Positions 52,958 to 62,040 of a stretch of 64,000 nt of DNA are shown here, in pieces. The stretch is from positions 1,922,001-1,986,000 of the forward strand of contig NZ_JACHMC010000001.1 of NCBI RefSeq assembly GCF_014204815.1. The letters run 5' to 3'. The notes below the pieces were generated by a model. That model did no database searches, was not told the origin of the DNA, and worked only from the letters and a program-made list of their open reading frames with translations. The translations under genes and the position numbers were made by a program. Source of the DNA: Micrococcus flavus (GTDB taxonomy: Bacteria > Actinomycetota > Actinomycetes > Actinomycetales > Micrococcaceae). How positions within the stretch are numbered: position 1 is the stretch's first letter; each line of letters starts with the position of its first letter.

Positions 52958-53010
52958 GACGAACTGTCGCCAGGGCGGCCCGTCAGGGCCCCGCCCTGGA
53001 CGAACTGTCG
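52958..53010 (-). repeat. Direct repeats GACGAACTGTCG flanking a hairpin after rlmB
   Basis: The 12-mer GACGAACTGTCG occurs at 52958-52969 and 52999-53010. Between them CCAGGGCGG and CCGCCCTGG (52970-52978, 52991-52999) can pair as a 9-bp stem. The hairpin may terminate rlmB, whose stop is at 53024. The purpose of the direct copies is unclear. Confidence 0.5.
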
Positions 53011-53023
53011 TCGCAGGGCCGAG

Positions 53024-54013
53024 TCAGCGCCCGCCCGCGCGCCCCACCGCGATCTCGTACAGCGAGATGCCCACCGCCATGGAGGCGTTGAGCGACTCCA
53101 TCTCCGACTGGATCGGGATGGACACGATCTGCTGGCAGTGCTCGCGCACCATGCGCGACAGGCCCTTGCCCTCGGCCCCCACCACCAGGACCAGCGGCTC
53201 CGAGGCGAGTGCGAGGCCGGGCAGGGAGACGTCCCCGCCGCCGTCGAGCCCGAGGACGAAGTACCCCATCCGGTGCAGGTCCACCAGCGTGGAGTTGAGG
53301 TTGCCCGCCTGGGCCACCGGCACACGGGCGGCGGCGCCGGCGGAGGTGCGCCACGCCGTCGCCGTGACGCCCACGGAGCGGCGCTCGGGGACGATCACGC
53401 CGTCCGCGTCGAACGCGGAGGCCGAGCGGATGATGGCGCCGAGGTTGCGCGGGTCGGTGATGCCGTCGAGTGCGATCAGCAGCGGGGCCGTGCGCAGGTG
53501 GCCCCTGGCCTGCTTCTCGATCGTCTCGCGGCCCAGCTCGAGCGCATCCGCGTACTGGTACGGCGGGATCTGCAGCACGAGGCCCTGGTGCACGGCCTCG
53601 CCGGAGAGGCGGTCCAGCTCCGGCTTCGTGGCCTCGAGCACGGGGATGGACTCCTCCGCGCACAGGCGCAGGACCTCCTTGACGCGGTCGTCCACCTCGA
53701 TGCGCACGGCCACGTGCAGGGTCTTGGCCGGGATGCCGGCGCGCAGGGCCTCCAGCACGGGGTTGCGGCCCGAGACCGTCTCGTCCGTGAGCTTGACGCG
53801 GCCGCGCACCTGGTCCCGGGCGGGGCCGCGTCGGGCGGCCGAGCGCTCGGCGAGCTGCTTGGCGCGGTGCGCCTTGTGGTACACGCGGTCCTCGGCCTTG
53901 GGCGTGGGGCCCTTGCCCTCGAGCGCCTTGCGGCCGTGGCCGCCGGTGCCCTTGGAGGGGCCCTTCTTCCCCTTGGGCTTGCGGGAACCGCCGGAGCGGG
54001 GTGCGGTGGACAT
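53024..54013 (-). CDS. rlmB: 23S rRNA (guanosine-2'-O-)-methyltransferase, RlmB/TrmH family
   Basis: This is a 329-residue SpoU-class methyltransferase that probably modifies the 23S P-loop guanosine using SAM. The first 75 residues are a basic, disordered extension (SRKPKGKKGPSKG). Then come an RNA-binding L30-like domain (GRNPVLEALRAG) and the knotted SPOUT domain with DPRNLGAIIRSA, VVGAEGKGLS and the MESLNASMAVGISLYE ending, which are the three family motifs. It lies downstream of cysS and ispDF on the same strand, as in many actinobacteria. AGGAG precedes the ATG. Confidence 0.94.
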   Translation of the reverse strand: MSTAPRSGGSRKPKGKKGPSKGTGGHGRKALEGKGPTPKAEDRVYHKAHRAKQLAERSAARRGPARDQVRGRVKLTDETVSGRNPVLEALRAGIPAKTLHVAVRIEVDDRVKEVLRLCAEESIPVLEATKPELDRLSGEAVHQGLVLQIPPYQYADALELGRETIEKQARGHLRTAPLLIALDGITDPRNLGAIIRSASAFDADGVIVPERRSVGVTATAWRTSAGAAARVPVAQAGNLNSTLVDLHRMGYFVLGLDGGGDVSLPGLALASEPLVLVVGAEGKGLSRMVREHCQQIVSIPIQSEMESLNASMAVGISLYEIAVGRAGGR

Positions 54014-54131
54014 GGGAGGACTCCTGAGGTCAGGGGGCGAGGGGGCGGGGCGTGGGCACGACGACGTCGGCCGCTCCGCGGATCGGCCCCAGTCTAGGCG
54101 GGCCGCCCGACAGGACGCGGGGCCCGCGCCG

Positions 54132-55583
54132 TCAGTCGGACAGGTGCCAGGCGGCGCCCGCGGCGCCGTCCTCCACCACGACGCCGGCCGCGGCCAGGGC
54201 GTCCCGGATGCGGTCCGCGGTGGCCCAGTCCTTGTCCGCGCGGGCCTGCGCGCGGGCCTCGATCTGGGAGCGGACCAGCGCGTCGAGCGCCGCGGCCTCG
54301 GGGCCGCCGGCGGCGCCGGACTCGGGGACGTCGTCCAGGCCCAGGACCGCCGTCATGGCGGCGACCTCGACGAGGCGGGCCCGGGCGGCGTCGTCGTCCC
54401 CGGCCGCGAGCGCGGAGTTGCCGGCCCGGACGGCCTCGTGCAGCGCCGCGAGCGCCTGGGGGACGGCGAGGTCGTCCTCCAGGGCAGCGCGGAAAGTGGC
54501 GGGGACGTGCTCGGCCAGCGGCGCGGTCAGCTCGGGCGCGCCGTGGGTGGCCGTGGCGCGCTGGACGAAGCCCTCGATGCGCTCGACGGCGGCCGCAGCC
54601 TCGTCGAGGGCGCCGGGACGGTAGTCCAGCTGGGAGCGGTAGTGGGCCTGGCCCAGGAAGTAGCGGACGGCCCTGGGGCGGGCCAGCTGGAGCATCTCCT
54701 CCGGCGAGATGGTGTTGCCCACGGACTTGGACATCTTCTCCCCGCCGTAGGTGACCAGGCCGTTGTGCAGCCAGAAGCGGGCGAAGCCGTCCCCGGCGGC
54801 CGCGGACTGGGCCAGCTCGTTCTCGTGGTGCGGGAAGCGCAGGTCCAGGCCGCCGCCGTGGATGTCGAACTCCGCGCCGAGGTACTTCGTGGACATGGCC
54901 GAGCACTCCAGGTGCCAGCCCGGACGGCCCGCGCCCCACGGTGAGTCCCACACCGCGGTGGCGGGCTCACCCTCCTTGGCGCCCTTCCACAGGGCGAAGT
55001 CGCGGGGATCGCGCTTGCCGCGCGGGTCCGCGTCCGGGGCGTCCTGCATGTCCTCCACGCGCTGGCGGGTCAGCTCGCCATAGCGGTCCCACGAGCGGAC
55101 GTCGAAGTACACGTCCCCCGAGCCGTCCTGCGCCGGGTAGGCGTGGCCGCGCTCGATCAGCCGCTGGATCAGGGCGAGCATCTCCGGGACGTGGCCCGTG
55201 GCGCGGGGCTCGTACGTGGGTCGGCGCACGCCCAGGGCGAGGTAGGCGGCGTCGAACGCCTTCTCGAAGCGGTAGGCCAGCGCCCACCACGGCTCCGCGG
55301 CGGGGTACAGGTGGCTGGCCTCGAAGCCATCCTCGTGCGAGGCGGCGGAGCGGTCCAGGATCTTGTCGTCGATGTCCGTGACGTTGCGGACCGAGGTGAC
55401 CCGCAGGCCGGTGGCCTCGAGCCAGCGGATCAGGACGTCGAAGACGATCGCGCTGCGCACGTGCCCCACGTGCGGCATCCCCTGCACCGTGGCCCCGCAG
55501 TAGTAGACCGACGCCTGGCCGGGCACGAGCGGGACGAAGTCCCGGATCTCGGCGGTGCGGGTGTCGTAGAAGCGCTGGGGCAT
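54132..55583 (-). CDS. cysS: Cysteinyl-tRNA synthetase
   Basis: CysS charges tRNA-Cys. It is 483 residues, the usual length. Landmarks are [18 protein letters not shown] (zinc Cys and the HIGH-like HVGH), [19 protein letters not shown], the zinc ligands in FPHHENE and the KMSKS loop in [11 protein letters not shown]. The C-terminal helical DALR domain and a short basic tail follow. I place it as CysS rather than the mycothiol ligase MshC because it has the long C-terminal domain and an RDFALWKG segment. The ATG is at 55583 with AAGGACAG upstream. It lies 83 bp after ispDF. Confidence 0.95.
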   Translation of the reverse strand: MPQRFYDTRTAEIRDFVPLVPGQASVYYCGATVQGMPHVGHVRSAIVFDVLIRWLEATGLRVTSVRNVTDIDDKILDRSAASHEDGFEASHLYPAAEPWWALAYRFEKAFDAAYLALGVRRPTYEPRATGHVPEMLALIQRLIERGHAYPAQDGSGDVYFDVRSWDRYGELTRQRVEDMQDAPDADPRGKRDPRDFALWKGAKEGEPATAVWDSPWGAGRPGWHLECSAMSTKYLGAEFDIHGGGLDLRFPHHENELAQSAAAGDGFARFWLHNGLVTYGGEKMSKSVGNTISPEEMLQLARPRAVRYFLGQAHYRSQLDYRPGALDEAAAAVERIEGFVQRATATHGAPELTAPLAEHVPATFRAALEDDLAVPQALAALHEAVRAGNSALAAGDDDAARARLVEVAAMTAVLGLDDVPESGAAGGPEAAALDALVRSQIEARAQARADKDWATADRIRDALAAAGVVVEDGAAGAAWHLSD

Positions 55584-55666
55584 GGGGGCGCTGTCCTTCC
55601 GGACGGTCGTGGGGCGGGTCGGGACCAGCGTAGTGGCTGGTGGCGTCGGCGCCCGGGGCCGCGGGG

Positions 55667-56977
55667 TCAGGCGAGGGGGACCACCAGCGCCGTCGCGAAC
55701 CCCACGAGCCCCTCGCCCCGGCCGATGAACCCGAGCCGGTCCGTGGTGGCCGCCGAGACGGACACCGGGGCACCGCCGAGCGCCGCGGACATGGCCCGCT
55801 CCATCTCCGCGCGCCGCGTGCCCACCTTGGGCCGGGGCGCCACCACCTGCACGGCCACGTTGCCGATGCGGAACCCGGCCGCAGCGAGCAGGCCCGCCAC
55901 GTGCTCGAGCATCGCGGCGCCGGTGGCCCCGCGCATCTCGACGCGGTCCACGCCGAACACGGCGCCCAGATCCCCCAGGCCGGCGGCGGAGAGCAGCGCG
56001 TTGCAGGCCGCATGTGCCGCGACGTCGCCGTCCGAGGTGGCGGCCACGCCGCGCTGGCCCGGCCACTCCACGCACCCGAGCCACAGCGGGCGCGGGGCGT
56101 CCTCGGGGGCCCACGCGTGCACGTCCGTGCCGAAGCCGGTACGCGGCAGGGCGGGGACGGACGCGGCGGGGGCGCGGGCGGGGGCGCGGGCGGGGGTGGC
56201 CTCCACCCGCTCGGGGCTCGCCAGCATCCCGGCGGCCGTGCCGAGGTCGCGGGGCGAGGTCACCTTGAACGCGGCCTCGTCCCCGGGGACCACGCGCACC
56301 GCGTGGCCGGCGGCCTCCATGGCCATGGCGTCGTCGGTGAGGGCGGCCGGGTCCGCCTCCGCCGACGCGCGGGCCGCCTCGTGGGCGGCCAGGAGGAGGT
56401 CGAGGTCGAAGCCCTGCGGCGTCTGGACGGCGCGCAGGGAGGACCGCGCCGGCGTGCCGGTGACGACGGGCTGCTCCGCCGGACCCGCGACGGTCTTGAT
56501 CGTGTCCGTCACGGGCAGTCCGGGGACCGCCGCGGGCGCACCGTCCCCGAGGGCGTCCTGCACCGCGCGGAACACGGACGGCGGGGTGAAGGCGCGGGCG
56601 GCGTCGTGCACCAGGACATGGCGCGGCCCGGACCCGGCGGCGTGGCCGGCGTCGGTCAGGGCCGCGTCGGCAGCGGCCAGGCCCGCGCGGACCGAGTCGG
56701 CCCGCTCGGCGCCACCGGGGACGCACGTCACCGGGACGGCCAGGTCCGGCTCGTGGCGCGCGACGACGTCGGCGACCCGCCGCGCGTCGGCCCCGGCGGG
56801 CGGGACGAGGACCACCACGGCGTCCAGCACGACGCCCGCGGCCCGGGCCACGGCGACGGACTCGAGGCAGTGGTCCAGGAGGGGGCGGCCGTCGGCGAGC
56901 GGGGCGAGGGCCTTGGGCACGCCGGCACCGAGGCGGGTGCCGGCCCCGGCGGCGGCGATCACGAGTGCGGTGGGCAT
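55667..56977 (-). CDS. ispDF: Bifunctional IspD/IspF (MEP isoprenoid pathway)
   Basis: This 436-residue fusion covers two non-consecutive MEP steps. Residues 1-255 form IspD (MEP cytidylyltransferase) with [24 protein letters not shown] and [10 protein letters not shown]. Residues about 277-436 form IspF (MEcPP synthase) with GFGTDVHAW (metal Asp and His), [19 protein letters not shown] and the ending [13 protein letters not shown]. An ARAPARAPA linker joins them. Fusions are known in other bacteria. The ATG at 56977 follows TAGGAT by six bases, a leaderless start, and a terminator lies upstream, so it begins its own transcript toward cysS. Confidence 0.95.
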   Translation of the reverse strand: MPTALVIAAAGAGTRLGAGVPKALAPLADGRPLLDHCLESVAVARAAGVVLDAVVVLVPPAGADARRVADVVARHEPDLAVPVTCVPGGAERADSVRAGLAAADAALTDAGHAAGSGPRHVLVHDAARAFTPPSVFRAVQDALGDGAPAAVPGLPVTDTIKTVAGPAEQPVVTGTPARSSLRAVQTPQGFDLDLLLAAHEAARASAEADPAALTDDAMAMEAAGHAVRVVPGDEAAFKVTSPRDLGTAAGMLASPERVEATPARAPARAPAASVPALPRTGFGTDVHAWAPEDAPRPLWLGCVEWPGQRGVAATSDGDVAAHAACNALLSAAGLGDLGAVFGVDRVEMRGATGAAMLEHVAGLLAAAGFRIGNVAVQVVAPRPKVGTRRAEMERAMSAALGGAPVSVSAATTDRLGFIGRGEGLVGFATALVVPLA

Positions 56978-57040
56978 GCGGCCATCCTAGGGAGGGGCGG
57001 GGGAAAGCACGCGGGGGCCGGCGCACACCGCCCGGACGAC

Positions 57041-57078
57041 GACGGCGGGGCGGCCCGTCTCCGGTCCGCCCCGCCGTC
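57041..57078 (-). terminator. Terminator after carD
   Basis: This is a perfect 13-bp stem GACGGCGGGGCGG with its complement (57041-57053 and 57066-57078) and a 12-nt loop, 24 bp after the carD stop. Confidence 0.85.
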
Positions 57079-57101
57079 ACGGGGTCCTGGTGGGTGGAGG
57101 A

Positions 57102-57584
57102 TCAGCCCTCGAGCACCGTGTCCAGCATGCCCTCGGCCTCCTCCTCGGTGACCTTCTTGGCCAGTGCGAGCTCCGAGACGAGCACCTGGCGGGCCTTGGA
57201 GAGCATGCGCTTCTCCCCCGCGGACAGGCCGCGGTCGTGGTCGCGGCGCCACAGGTCCCGCACGACCTCGGCGACCTTGTTCACGTCCCCGCTGGCCAGC
57301 TTCTCCAGATTGGCCTTGTAGCGGCGCGACCAGTTGGTGGGCTCCTCCACGTGCTCGGCCTGCAGCACCTGGATGACGTGCTCCAGGCCCTCCGAGTCCA
57401 CGACGTCCCGGACGCCGACCAGGTCCACGTTCTCCGCGGGCACCTCGATGGTCAGATCCCCCTGCGCCACCTTCAGCTTGAGGTACATCTTCTCTTCGCC
57501 CCTGACGGTGCGCGTCTTGATCTCCTCGATGCGAGCCGCACCGTGATGGGGATAGACGACGGTCTCTCCAACCTCGAAAACCAT
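57102..57584 (-). CDS. carD: CarD-family transcription regulator
   Basis: CarD binds the RNA polymerase beta subunit and stabilises open complexes at rRNA and other promoters. It is 160 residues, as in mycobacteria. The N-terminal RNAP-interaction domain ([17 protein letters not shown], residues 3-60) and the C-terminal helical DNA-binding domain with [13 protein letters not shown] and [17 protein letters not shown] are clear. AAAGGGG precedes the ATG, and TAGGAT lies about 27 bp upstream as a -10. The neighbouring order carD-ispDF-cysS-rlmB is common in Micrococcaceae. Confidence 0.96.
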   Translation of the reverse strand: MVFEVGETVVYPHHGAARIEEIKTRTVRGEEKMYLKLKVAQGDLTIEVPAENVDLVGVRDVVDSEGLEHVIQVLQAEHVEEPTNWSRRYKANLEKLASGDVNKVAEVVRDLWRRDHDRGLSAGEKRMLSKARQVLVSELALAKKVTEEEAEGMLDTVLEG

Positions 57585-57776
57585 GTGAAATGCCCCTTTC
57601 CAGTCGCTACATCCTAGCATGGGGGCGGGAAACGCCGTGCGTCCGTGCCGGTCCCGGGCAGGCGAGTGTGATAATGGGGTCCGCGTCCCATCGGGGGTGG
57701 GCGCACCCCGATGCGGTAGCGTATCCCCGAGCCCCCGTGGGGGCGACTCCGTCAACGCACCTGTAGGAGAACCTCC

Positions 57777-58316
57777 GTGAAGTCCGCCGCCTCCCGGCCC
57801 GCCCGGCGTCGCATCGCCGCAGGCGCTCTCGCCCTCACCGCCCTCCTCGGCGCCACCGGCTGCTCCGCCGTGAGCCCGGTGGCCACGGCCATCCCCTACA
57901 GCCCGTCGGACGGCATCGTCGTCACCCAGCCGGACCTCGTGGAGGTCCGCAACCTCGCCCTCGTCGGCGAGGGCGCCTCGGGCCCCGCGCGCCTGATCGG
58001 CACGCTGAAGAACCCCACGGACGCGGACAAGACGTACACCATCGCGCTGCAGGACGGCGGCCAGGCCACCGTCCAGGTCCCCGCCGGCCAGTCCGTGCGC
58101 CTCGAGGACGAGCAGAACAGGCAGGAGATCGAGCGCAACGTCTGGCCGGGCCAGAACGCGCAGGGCACCATCGCCGCCGACGGCGCCTCCGTGGACGTCG
58201 CCGTCCCGGTCCTGTCCGCCACGCAGGAGCACTACGCCGAGTACCTGCCCGCCGGCCAGCAGCCCTCCACCGAACACCTCGACCAGGAGACCCTGCACTA
58301 CGGCGAGGGTCACTGA
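57777..58316 (+). CDS. Putative lipoprotein of unknown function
   Basis: This is a 179-residue exported lipoprotein. It has a basic N-terminus, a hydrophobic core and the lipobox LLGATGC (Cys29). The mature part is beta-rich and polar ([34 protein letters not shown]). The pattern resembles a small immunoglobulin-like or copper-chaperone-like fold, but I see no metal ligands. The start is GTG at 57777 with AGGAG about ten bases upstream. It lies between carD (divergent) and regX3 (convergent). A phosphate-related job is possible from context only. Confidence 0.78.
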   Translation: MKSAASRPARRRIAAGALALTALLGATGCSAVSPVATAIPYSPSDGIVVTQPDLVEVRNLALVGEGASGPARLIGTLKNPTDADKTYTIALQDGGQATVQVPAGQSVRLEDEQNRQEIERNVWPGQNAQGTIAADGASVDVAVPVLSATQEHYAEYLPAGQQPSTEHLDQETLHYGEGH

Positions 58317-58349
58317 CCCGGACGGGGCGCGCCCCGTCCCCCGCCCCGG

Positions 58350-58394
58350 CGACGTCGGCCCGCCCCTCCCTGCGGAGGCGGCGGGCCGACGTCG
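58350..58394. terminator. Bidirectional terminator between lipoprotein gene and regX3
   Basis: This is a perfect 15-bp outer stem (58350-58364 and 58380-58394) with an inner 5-bp stem and a CTGC loop. A second palindrome GACGGGGCG/CGCCCCGTC lies at 58321-58338. Confidence 0.85.
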
Positions 58395-58410
58395 TTCCGG
58401 GAGGAGCCCG

Positions 58411-59091
58411 TCAGGCCTCGAACTTGTAGCCCAGGCCGCGGACGGTCACGAGGTGACGCGGATTCGAGGGGTCCGGCTCGATCTTGGAGCGCAGGCGCTT
58501 GACGTGCACGTCGAGGGTCTTGGTGTCCCCCACGTAGTCGGACCCCCACACGCGGTCGATCAGCTGGCCCCGCGTGAGCACGCGGCCCGCATTGCGCAGG
58601 AGCATCTCCAGCAGCTCGAACTCCTTGAGCGGCAGGTTCACCTGTTCACCGCCCACGGCCACCACGTGCCGCTCCACGTCCATGCGGACCGGCCCCGCGG
58701 CCACGGTGGAGGCGATCAGCTCCTCGGGCTCGCCGCGGCGGCGCAGCACGGCACGGACGCGGGCCACCAGCTCGCGGGAGGAGTAGGGCTTGGTGACGTA
58801 GTCGTCCGCGCCAAGCTCGAGCCCCACCACCTTGTCGATCTCGGAGTCCTTGGCGGTCAGCATGATGATCGGGACGTTGGAGCGCTGCCGCACCTGGCGG
58901 CACACCTCCGTGCCGGACATCCCCGGAAGCATGAGGTCGAGCAGGATCAGGTCCGCTCCGCCGCGGTCGAACTCCTCGAGCCCCTCGTTGCCGTCGGCGG
59001 CGACGGCCACCTCGAAGCCCTCCTTGGTGAGGAGGTAGGAGAGGGGGTCGCTGAAGGACTCCTCGTCCTCGACGATCAGGATCCGGCTCAT
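58411..59091 (-). CDS. regX3: Response regulator RegX3 (phosphate)
   Basis: This is a 226-residue OmpR-family regulator with a receiver domain (phospho-acceptor Asp52, the acidic pair near 8-9 and Lys in YVTKPYSS) and a winged-helix domain ([31 protein letters not shown], ending [10 protein letters not shown]). These segments match RegX3/PhoP-type phosphate regulators. It overlaps senX3 by four bases (ATGA). On phosphate limitation RegX3 is expected to bind PHO boxes, and one lies upstream of senX3 and phoU. Confidence 0.95.
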   Translation of the reverse strand: MSRILIVEDEESFSDPLSYLLTKEGFEVAVAADGNEGLEEFDRGGADLILLDLMLPGMSGTEVCRQVRQRSNVPIIMLTAKDSEIDKVVGLELGADDYVTKPYSSRELVARVRAVLRRRGEPEELIASTVAAGPVRMDVERHVVAVGGEQVNLPLKEFELLEMLLRNAGRVLTRGQLIDRVWGSDYVGDTKTLDVHVKRLRSKIEPDPSNPRHLVTVRGLGYKFEA

Positions 59092-60314
59092 GCGCTGTGC
59101 TCCTTACGGGACGGGGCCGCGGAGACCGCGGCGCGGCCCCCTCGGCGCTCGGTGGACGGCGGCTCGACGGGGGCGGCCCCGCGCACGGCGGGCTCCTCCC
59201 ATTCGGGCAGCCGGATGGTGAAGGTCGAGCCACGGCCGGGCTGGGACCACAGGGTCACCTCACCGCCGTGGTTGATGACCACGTGCTTGACGATGCTCAG
59301 CCCCAGGCCCGTGCCGCCGGTCTGACGGGAACGGGCCCCGTCCACCCGGTAGAACCGCTCGAAGACGCGGCCCTGCTCCTCGGGGCTGATGCCCACGCCC
59401 TGGTCTGTGACCGTGATCTGCGCCAGCCCGTCCCGCGAGGACAGGCCGATGCCCACGGTGGTCCCGTCCGGGGAGTACCGCACCGCGTTGTCCACGAGGT
59501 TCCGGACCGCCGTCATGAGCTGGTCCGCGTCCCCGTGCACCACGGCGTCCACCCGGCCGCCGGCCTTGAGCCGGATGTCCCGCGCCTCGGCCGTCAGCCG
59601 CAGCCGGTCCACGGCCTCGGCCACCACGCGGTTGAGGTCCACGGGCCCGCCCTCGCGGACCACGTCCTTGGCCTGGACGCGGGAGAACTCGATGATGTCC
59701 TGCACCAGCGCGGTCAGGCGGGTGGACTCGATGCCCAGGCGCGTGGCGAACCGGCGGACCGCGACCTCGTCGTCGGCGGCGTCGTCGATGGCCTCCGCCA
59801 GCAGCGAGATGGCGCCCACCGGCGTCTTGAGCTCATGGGACACGTTCACCACGAAGTCGTGCCGCATGGCCTCGGTGCGGGTGGCGTCCGTGCGGTCGTC
59901 CGCGAGAATGAGGATGTACTCCTCGTCCAGGGGCGCCACCCGCATCTCGAGCACCAGCGTGGACTGCGCCAGCGGGTCGCGCGGAAGCTCCACGCGGCGC
60001 TCCACGATCACCCCGTCCGCCCGCACGGAGCGGGTGAGGTCCCGGAGCTGGTCCAGCACCAGAGTGTGCCCGCGGACCAGGCCGAGCGCGTACGCGGACG
60101 GGTTGGCCCGCACCACGCCGTCCACCGCGTCCACCACCACGTACGCCCGGCCGAGGACCGAGAGGACCTCGGCGGCCCCGGGCGAGAGGGTGGGCTCGCC
60201 GACGGCGAGGTCGACCGTGCGCGAGCGCTCGGACGCGCGGAAGGCCAGCATGGAGGCCACTCCGATGAGCAGTCCGACCGCGCCGCACAGCAGGCCGATG
60301 ATGACGGGATCCAC
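59088..60314 (-). CDS. senX3: Sensor histidine kinase SenX3 (phosphate)
   Basis: This is a 408-residue kinase with one N-terminal TM helix (about 4-25), a PAS-like region (about 45-140), the H-box VVNVSHELKTPVG with His160 and the ATPase boxes (NLVDNAVRYS, DQGVGIS, GGTGLGLSI). The lack of a large extracellular domain fits SenX3, which senses phosphate through the Pst/PhoU complex. I chose GTG at 60314: TACCCT lies six bases upstream, giving a leaderless start, and the length equals mycobacterial SenX3. An upstream ATG at 60431 would add 39 residues and run through the PHO box. The C-terminal 40 residues are Pro/Arg-rich. Confidence 0.93.
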   Translation of the reverse strand: MDPVIIGLLCGAVGLLIGVASMLAFRASERSRTVDLAVGEPTLSPGAAEVLSVLGRAYVVVDAVDGVVRANPSAYALGLVRGHTLVLDQLRDLTRSVRADGVIVERRVELPRDPLAQSTLVLEMRVAPLDEEYILILADDRTDATRTEAMRHDFVVNVSHELKTPVGAISLLAEAIDDAADDEVAVRRFATRLGIESTRLTALVQDIIEFSRVQAKDVVREGGPVDLNRVVAEAVDRLRLTAEARDIRLKAGGRVDAVVHGDADQLMTAVRNLVDNAVRYSPDGTTVGIGLSSRDGLAQITVTDQGVGISPEEQGRVFERFYRVDGARSRQTGGTGLGLSIVKHVVINHGGEVTLWSQPGRGSTFTIRLPEWEEPAVRGAAPVEPPSTERRGGRAAVSAAPSRKEHSA

Positions 60315-60383
60315 GCCCCCAGGGTAGCCCGTGCGCACGCGCCCGCCCGCGGATCTCCGGGCGACAGACGACGTCGACGCCGT

Positions 60384-60405
60384 GTTCACACCGCGTTCAC
60401 CTCGC
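60384..60405. promoter_or_regulatory. PHO box between senX3 and phoU
   Basis: Two adjoining 11-nt direct units, GTTCACACCGC and GTTCACCTCGC, match the actinobacterial PHO box built of GTTCACC-type repeats. It lies 70 bp upstream of the senX3 start and 77 bp upstream of phoU, in the divergent region, so RegX3 could control both directions. Confidence 0.85.
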
Positions 60406-60481
60406 CCTGGGAGGGTGGGCTGCTCATCCACCCGGGGCGACGTGCGTCCGGGCCGTGCGCGTGAGGAGGGGAGGCGGCACC

Positions 60482-61150
60482 ATGCGCGAGCTGTACCGCG
60501 CCAACCTGGCCCGGCTGGGCCGCGACCTCCTCGAGATCGCCCGACTCGTCCACGGCGCCGTGCTCGACGCGCGGACCGCCCTCGAGACGGCCGACGTCCA
60601 CGAAGCCGAACGGGTGATCACGGAGGACGCCCGGATCGACCGGCTGCAGGAGGCCCTCGACGACCAGGCCGCCCGCCTGCTCGCGCTGCAGGCCCCCGTG
60701 GCCACGGACCTGCGCACGGTGCTCGCGAGCCTGCGGATGAGCGCCTCGCTCGAGCGCATGGGCGACCTCGCCCGGCACCTCGCCCAGCTCACGCGCCTGC
60801 GCTACCCGGAGCTCGTGATCCCGGCGGACATGCGGGTGCTGTTCGCCGAGATGGCGGACGCCGCGGTGAAGGTGGCCCACGAGGTGGTCCTCCTGCTGGA
60901 GACCCAGGACCTCGCGCACGCCGACCGCATCCACGAGCTCAACGAGGTGGTCAACGAGCACCACGTCGCCGTGTTCCGGGCCATCGCCGCCCCCACCTGG
61001 ACGGCGACGCCGTCCACCACCACGGACGTCACGCTCGCCTCGCGCTACCTGGAGCGGTTCACGGACCACGGCCTGTCCGTGGCCGCCAAGGTCCGCTACC
61101 TCGTGACGGGCGAGCAGACGCGCCGCGGGCCCGAGGTCGGCTCCGTCTGA
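60482..61150 (+). CDS. phoU: Phosphate signalling protein PhoU
   Basis: This is a 222-residue helical protein with two PhoU repeats, seen in MRELYRANLARLGRDLLEI and the metal-site-like RMSASLERMGDLARHLAQL. It connects the Pst transporter with the SenX3 kinase and dampens the phosphate response. The ATG at 60482 has GGGAGG upstream; an in-frame ATG at 60455 lies before that Shine-Dalgarno and is less likely. It is divergent from senX3 across a PHO box. pst genes are not in the window. Confidence 0.95.
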   Translation: MRELYRANLARLGRDLLEIARLVHGAVLDARTALETADVHEAERVITEDARIDRLQEALDDQAARLLALQAPVATDLRTVLASLRMSASLERMGDLARHLAQLTRLRYPELVIPADMRVLFAEMADAAVKVAHEVVLLLETQDLAHADRIHELNEVVNEHHVAVFRAIAAPTWTATPSTTTDVTLASRYLERFTDHGLSVAAKVRYLVTGEQTRRGPEVGSV

Positions 61151-61174
61151 GCCGGGCCCGGGCCCGTCGGTGCC

Positions 61175-61201
61175 ACGGGGCGCCACCAGGCGGCGCCCCG
61201 T
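61175..61201. terminator. Terminator between phoU and gpm
   Basis: This is a perfect 10-bp stem ACGGGGCGCC with its complement (61175-61184 and 61192-61201) and a 7-nt loop, between two converging genes. Confidence 0.8.
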
Positions 61202-61205
61202 CCCC

Positions 61206-61961
61206 TCACTTCTTGTCGCCCTGGGCGGCCACGGCGGCGGCGCCGGCGGCGGCGGCCTCCGGGTCCAGGTAGCGGCCGTGCGCGGTGACCGGCTTCAGGT
61301 CCTGGTCCAGCTCGTAGTACAGCGGGATGCCGGTGGGGATGTTCAGGCCGGCGATCTCGTCGTCGGAGATCCCGTCCAGGTGCTTGACCAGGGCGCGCAG
61401 CGAGTTGCCGTGCGCGGCCACCAGGACGGTCTTCCCGGCCTTCAGGTCCGGGACGATCTGCTCCTCCCAGTAGGGCAGCAGGCGGTCGATGACCTGCTTG
61501 AGGGCCTCGGTGCGCGGCGCCTCGGGGCCGATGTCCGCGTAGCGCTCCTCGCCGGCCTGGGAGAACTCGGAGTCGTCGTCCAGCGCGGGCGGCGGGACGT
61601 CGAAGGAGCGGCGCCACACCATGAACTGCTCCTCGCCGAACTCCTCCTTGACCTGGGCCTTGTCCTTGCCCTGGAGGGCGCCGTAGTGGCGCTCGTTCAG
61701 GCGCCAGGAGCGCTTGACCGGGATCCACTGGCGGTCCGCGGCCTCGAGGGCGAGGTTCGCGGTGGTGATGGCGCGCTTCAGGAGGGACGTGTGCAGCACG
61801 TCCGGCTCCAGGCCCTCGGCGGCCAGCAGCTCGCCGCCGCGGGACGCCTCGGCGCGGCCCTTCTCCGTCAGCGGGACGTCCACCCAGCCGGTGAACAGGT
61901 TCTTCTCGTTCCAGTCGCTCTGACCGTGCCGCAACAGGATCAGCTTGTAGGTGTCAGCCAT
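61206..61961 (-). CDS. gpmA: 2,3-bisphosphoglycerate-dependent phosphoglycerate mutase
   Basis: This enzyme interconverts 3- and 2-phosphoglycerate in glycolysis. It is 251 residues. The phospho-histidine is His12 in [10 protein letters not shown], followed by [15 protein letters not shown], the [11 protein letters not shown] loop and the second catalytic His in [15 protein letters not shown]. All key residues are present. The ATG at 61961 follows TAGGAT by six bases, a leaderless start. It is divergent from the methyltransferase gene. An Ala-rich C-terminus is the only oddity. Confidence 0.96.
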   Translation of the reverse strand: MADTYKLILLRHGQSDWNEKNLFTGWVDVPLTEKGRAEASRGGELLAAEGLEPDVLHTSLLKRAITTANLALEAADRQWIPVKRSWRLNERHYGALQGKDKAQVKEEFGEEQFMVWRRSFDVPPPALDDDSEFSQAGEERYADIGPEAPRTEALKQVIDRLLPYWEEQIVPDLKAGKTVLVAAHGNSLRALVKHLDGISDDEIAGLNIPTGIPLYYELDQDLKPVTAHGRYLDPEAAAAGAAAVAAQGDKK

Positions 61962-62040
61962 GGCCCCATCCTAGGCGTCGCCCCCGTGGTGGGCGCCACG
62001 ACGGCGGCCACCACGGCACCCCATGGCTAGGCTGGCACCC

